In this document: one piece after another, positions 61,798-64,000 of the stretch
How the letters are laid out: the number at the start of each line of letters is the position of its first letter
Position numbering within the stretch: position 1 is the first letter of the stretch
Assembly: GCA_963747775.1 (NCBI GenBank)
Contig: CAVVGT010000011.1
Coordinates: forward strand, 328,314 to 392,313
Direction of reading: 5' to 3'
Length of the DNA stretch: 64,000 nt
From: JAGVSZ01 sp963747775
GTDB taxonomy: Bacteria; Pseudomonadota; Gammaproteobacteria; Burkholderiales; SG8-39
Notes under the pieces: generated by a model
Databases searched by the model: none
The model's input: only the letters and a program-made list of their open reading frames with translations
Told to the model about the DNA's origin: nothing
Made by a program: the position numbers and the translations under genes

Positions 61798-62594
61798 ACG
61801 TCGTTCCGATCCATGCTGCCAATCCCGGGCCCTTCACCGGCGATGGGAACTGGACCTACCTGATCCCTGGCCGCACGTCGGTGTTGATTGATGCCGGCGT
61901 CGGAAATCCACAACACCTCGACGCGCTGGCCGCCGTCGCGCCCGACGGGCCGGCAGAGGTGATCGTCACGCATGCGCATTCCGATCACGCCGCCGGTGTG
62001 CCGGCGATTTGCGCGCGCTGGCCAGCGGCCACGTTCGCCAAGTTCCCCTGGCCTGAGCGTGACGGACGCTACGACGTCGCCTGGCGCTCGCTCGCGGACG
62101 GCGATCGCGTCACGACGGCGGAGGGCGAGCTCGAGCTCATCCATACGCCCGGCCATTCGCCGGATCATCTGTCGCTCTGGCATGCCGGCTCGCGCACGAT
62201 TTTCGTCGGCGACCTGCTGATCTCCGGCGGCACCGTGTTCATTCCGGCGTCGAGCGGTGGCAGCCTGGCGGCCTACCTCGAGTCACTCCAGCGGGTCGCC
62301 GATCTGCAACCGCTGCGCGCCTTGCCGGCGCACGGCCGAGCGATCGAAGACCCGATTCGACTCATCACTCACTACCTCGATCACCGAAGGCAGCGCGAGG
62401 AACAAGTCCTCTCGGCGCTCGACGCCGGCGCCGACACTGTCGAGTCGATCACGGATCGAATTTACGCCGGTCACGCCAGTGCGGTGATGCCGATGGCTCG
62501 AGAAAGCGTTCTCGCCCACCTCCACAAGCTCGACCACGAGGGCCGCGTGCACCGTGCGAGCGGCCGCTGGACACTCAACCGCGAAGGCACGTAG
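61794..62594 (+). CDS. MBL-fold hydrolase with winged-helix C-terminus (LACTB2-like)
   Basis: A 266-residue protein, TTG start overlapping the MFS stop by 4 bp. Zinc motif VTHAHSDHAAG, later ligands HTPGHSPDHLSLW, VGDLLISGG and LPAHGRAIED. A C-terminal winged-helix-like part (VESITDRIYAG, ESVLAHLHKLDHEGRVHR) matches LACTB2-type endoribonucleases and beta-lactamase-like group 2 proteins. The stop TAG is the first word of the following repeat array. Confidence 0.85.
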   Translation: MNVVPIHAANPGPFTGDGNWTYLIPGRTSVLIDAGVGNPQHLDALAAVAPDGPAEVIVTHAHSDHAAGVPAICARWPAATFAKFPWPERDGRYDVAWRSLADGDRVTTAEGELELIHTPGHSPDHLSLWHAGSRTIFVGDLLISGGTVFIPASSGGSLAAYLESLQRVADLQPLRALPAHGRAIEDPIRLITHYLDHRRQREEQVLSALDAGADTVESITDRIYAGHASAVMPMARESVLAHLHKLDHEGRVHRASGRWTLNREGT

Positions 62595-63068
62595 CCACGA
62601 GGCAAATGACCACGAAATCGATCGACCACGAGATCTGACAATTCTTCGTGTTTGATCGGTATTCGTGGTGAGTACCTTGGTGGTTGATTCCCGTTCGTGG
62701 TCCAGTTGAGTCACGTAGCCACGAGGCAAATAGCCACGAAAACCGATCGACCACGCGATCGAACAATTCTTCGTGTTTGATCGGTATTCGTGGTGAGTAC
62801 CTTGGTGGTTGATTCCCGTTCGTGGTCCAGTTGAGTCACGTAGCCACGAGGCAAACCCCGGAAACCGATCGAGCACGAGATCCAAATTCTTCGTGGTTGA
62901 TCGGTATTCGTGGTGAGTACCTTGGTGGTTGATTCCCGTTCGTGGTCCAGTTGAGTCACGTAGCCACGAGGCAAACCCCGAAAACCGATCGAGCACGAGA
63001 TCCAAATTCTTCATGGTTGATCGGTATTCGTGGTGAGTACCGTCGTGGTTGATTCCCGTTCGTGGTCA
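62592..63068. repeat. Four-copy tandem array, unit about 120 bp
   Basis: Units start with gtagccacgaggcaaa at 62592, 62715, 62840 and 62960 and end gttcgtggtccagttgagtca; the last is shorter and differs slightly. cacgaaa and ttcgtg words give self-complementarity. It fills the gap between the lactamase-fold gene and the M20 gene; the first unit contains the upstream stop codon. No CRISPR spacers and no gene are seen. Confidence 0.95.
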
Positions 63069-63093
63069 GTTCGTTGCGGTATACGATTCTCCT

Positions 63094-64000
63094 ATGGATA
63101 ACGTGGTCGACTTCATCAACGTGAATCGCGATCGTTACATTGACGAGCTGAAGCAGTACCTCGCGATTCCGAGCATCAGCGCGCTACCCGCGCACAAGGA
63201 TGACGTGCGCAGAGGCGCGGAGTGGACAGCCGACGAGATGCGCCGCATCGGTCTGGACAACGTCCGGGTCGAAGAGACGCCAGGACATCCTGCCGTCTAT
63301 GGCGAGTGGCTCGGCGCCAGCAGCGCCCCGACCATCCTGTTCTACGGCCACTACGACGTGCAGCCGGTCGATCCGCTCAACCTGTGGACGTCGCCGCCGT
63401 TCGAGGCGACGATTCGCGACGGCGAGATCTACGCGCGTGGCGCGGCCGACGACAAGGGTCAAGTGTTCATGCACTTCAAGGCCGTCGAAGCGCATTTGAA
63501 GCAGAACGGCCGCTTGCCGGTGAACATGAAGTTCCTGATCGAAGGCGAGGAAGAAGTCGGCAGCGAGAATCTCGACGATTACATCCGCGAGCACAAACAG
63601 CAGCTCGGCGCCGACGTCGTCGTCATCTCAGATTCGCCGATGTTCGATCGCGGCATCCCCTCCATCTGCTATGGGCTGCGTGGACTGGCGTACTTCCAGA
63701 TCGACTTGCGCGGCAGCAAGAGCGACTTGCATTCGGGCTCGTTCGGCGGCGCGGTCGCCAATCCGGCGATGGTGCTGGCACAGGTCCTGTCGCAGATGAA
63801 GGACAAGAGTGGCCGTATCAAGATCGACGGGTTTTATGATGATGTCGTGCCGCTCAGAGATGAGGAGCGGCAGGAGTTCGCCAAGCTGCCGTTCAACGAG
63901 CGGAAGTACCGCCAGGATCTCGGTGTGCCGAAGCTTTTCGGCGAAACCGGCTACACGACGCTGGAGCGGACGTGGGTGCGTCCGACTTTCAGCAAATGGT
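63094..64000 (+). CDS. M20 family dipeptidase, 3' end beyond window
   Basis: The first 302 residues of an M20 peptidase from ATG 63094. Metal motif HYDVQPVDPLNLW has the first His and Asp; later DDKGQVFMHFKAVEAH, catalytic pair EGEEEVGS and SDSPMFDRG. It resembles cytosolic beta-Ala-Xaa/Xaa-Xaa dipeptidases (carnosinase-like) with a lid domain (SGSFGGAVANPAM). The C-terminal metal His is not reached. Activity would be dipeptide hydrolysis in the cytoplasm. Confidence 0.93.
   Translation, partial: MDNVVDFINVNRDRYIDELKQYLAIPSISALPAHKDDVRRGAEWTADEMRRIGLDNVRVEETPGHPAVYGEWLGASSAPTILFYGHYDVQPVDPLNLWTSPPFEATIRDGEIYARGAADDKGQVFMHFKAVEAHLKQNGRLPVNMKFLIEGEEEVGSENLDDYIREHKQQLGADVVVISDSPMFDRGIPSICYGLRGLAYFQIDLRGSKSDLHSGSFGGAVANPAMVLAQVLSQMKDKSGRIKIDGFYDDVVPLRDEERQEFAKLPFNERKYRQDLGVPKLFGETGYTTLERTWVRPTFSKW

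Noticed and set aside
62592..63068. CRISPR array
   Set aside because: Units are conserved throughout, about 120 bp, without spacers.

Overview
This 64 kb window reads as two genomes joined end to end. Bases 1 to about 25.62 kb look betaproteobacterial (Burkholderiales-like). They are very GC-rich, carry a Bug-family tripartite-tricarboxylate receptor, and contain the kdsD-kdsC-lptC-lptA-lptB-rpoN-hpf-ptsN-hprK...rapZ block in its usual proteobacterial order. Bases from about 25.84 kb to the end look like a soil acidobacterium of the Vicinamibacteria type. They carry an ADOP-type ABC permease, two exported PQQ dehydrogenases, hpnCDE squalene genes, archaeal-type class I FBP aldolase, aconitase X, VapBC, and repeat-filled intergenic DNA. 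No integrase, tRNA or IS marks the junction (25621-25836). I regard an assembly chimera as the simplest explanation, with horizontal transfer as the alternative.

Betaproteobacterial half. 1-9544 is a catabolic and acyl-CoA island: Zn alcohol dehydrogenase, DUF35 + SCP2-type thiolase pair, two SMP-30 lactonases, MmgE/PrpD, an acyl-CoA synthetase, a Bug receptor and a dihydroxyphthalate-decarboxylase-like protein. 9556-15869 holds a 5'-nucleotidase, AsmA, MutY, a LON-domain protein, RapZ and PsiF. 15924-22844 is the envelope/sigma-54/PTS-Ntr block on the minus strand, transcribed from kdsD toward hprK. 22904-24874 is a KefB-type antiporter, followed by a frameshifted type IV prepilin.

Acidobacterial half. 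25837-28347 holds exported metallo-beta-lactamase-fold and PHP-fold proteins and a Nudix enzyme. 28376-34371 holds an M24 peptidase, VapBC, a serine hydrolase relic, an acetamidase, a methyltransferase and aconitase X. 34531-42693 holds a PQQ dehydrogenase, a phosphodiester glycosidase-fold protein, a short MutY, a cobalamin adenosyltransferase and hpnC-hpnD-hpnE (farnesyl-PP to squalene). 43289-50439 holds ThiI, FbaB, a broken GT-C membrane protein, a broken ADOP permease and a Nudix protein. 50546-64000 holds peptide deformylase, an SDR, a cytochrome-PQQ dehydrogenase fusion, a Tat-exported TPP enzyme with cytochrome c and a membrane methyltransferase, a double ThyX, a damaged phosphatidylcholine synthase, an MFS exporter, a lactamase-fold hydrolase and an M20 peptidase.

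The most unusual feature is the repeat content of the second half. Many gaps are filled with short degenerate tandem words, each gap using its own word. Two gaps hold four-copy arrays of about 145 bp and 120 bp. A dispersed hairpin element carrying the word GAGCGAAGGMGG recurs at least seven times. Copies of these repeats also lie inside genes: in frame in hpnC, in an acetamidase and in a short mutY, and as a row of in-frame TAG codons in a membrane glycosyltransferase. I saw none of this in the first 25 kb. Several genes of the second half also carry single-base frameshifts, which may be real decay or uncorrected indels.
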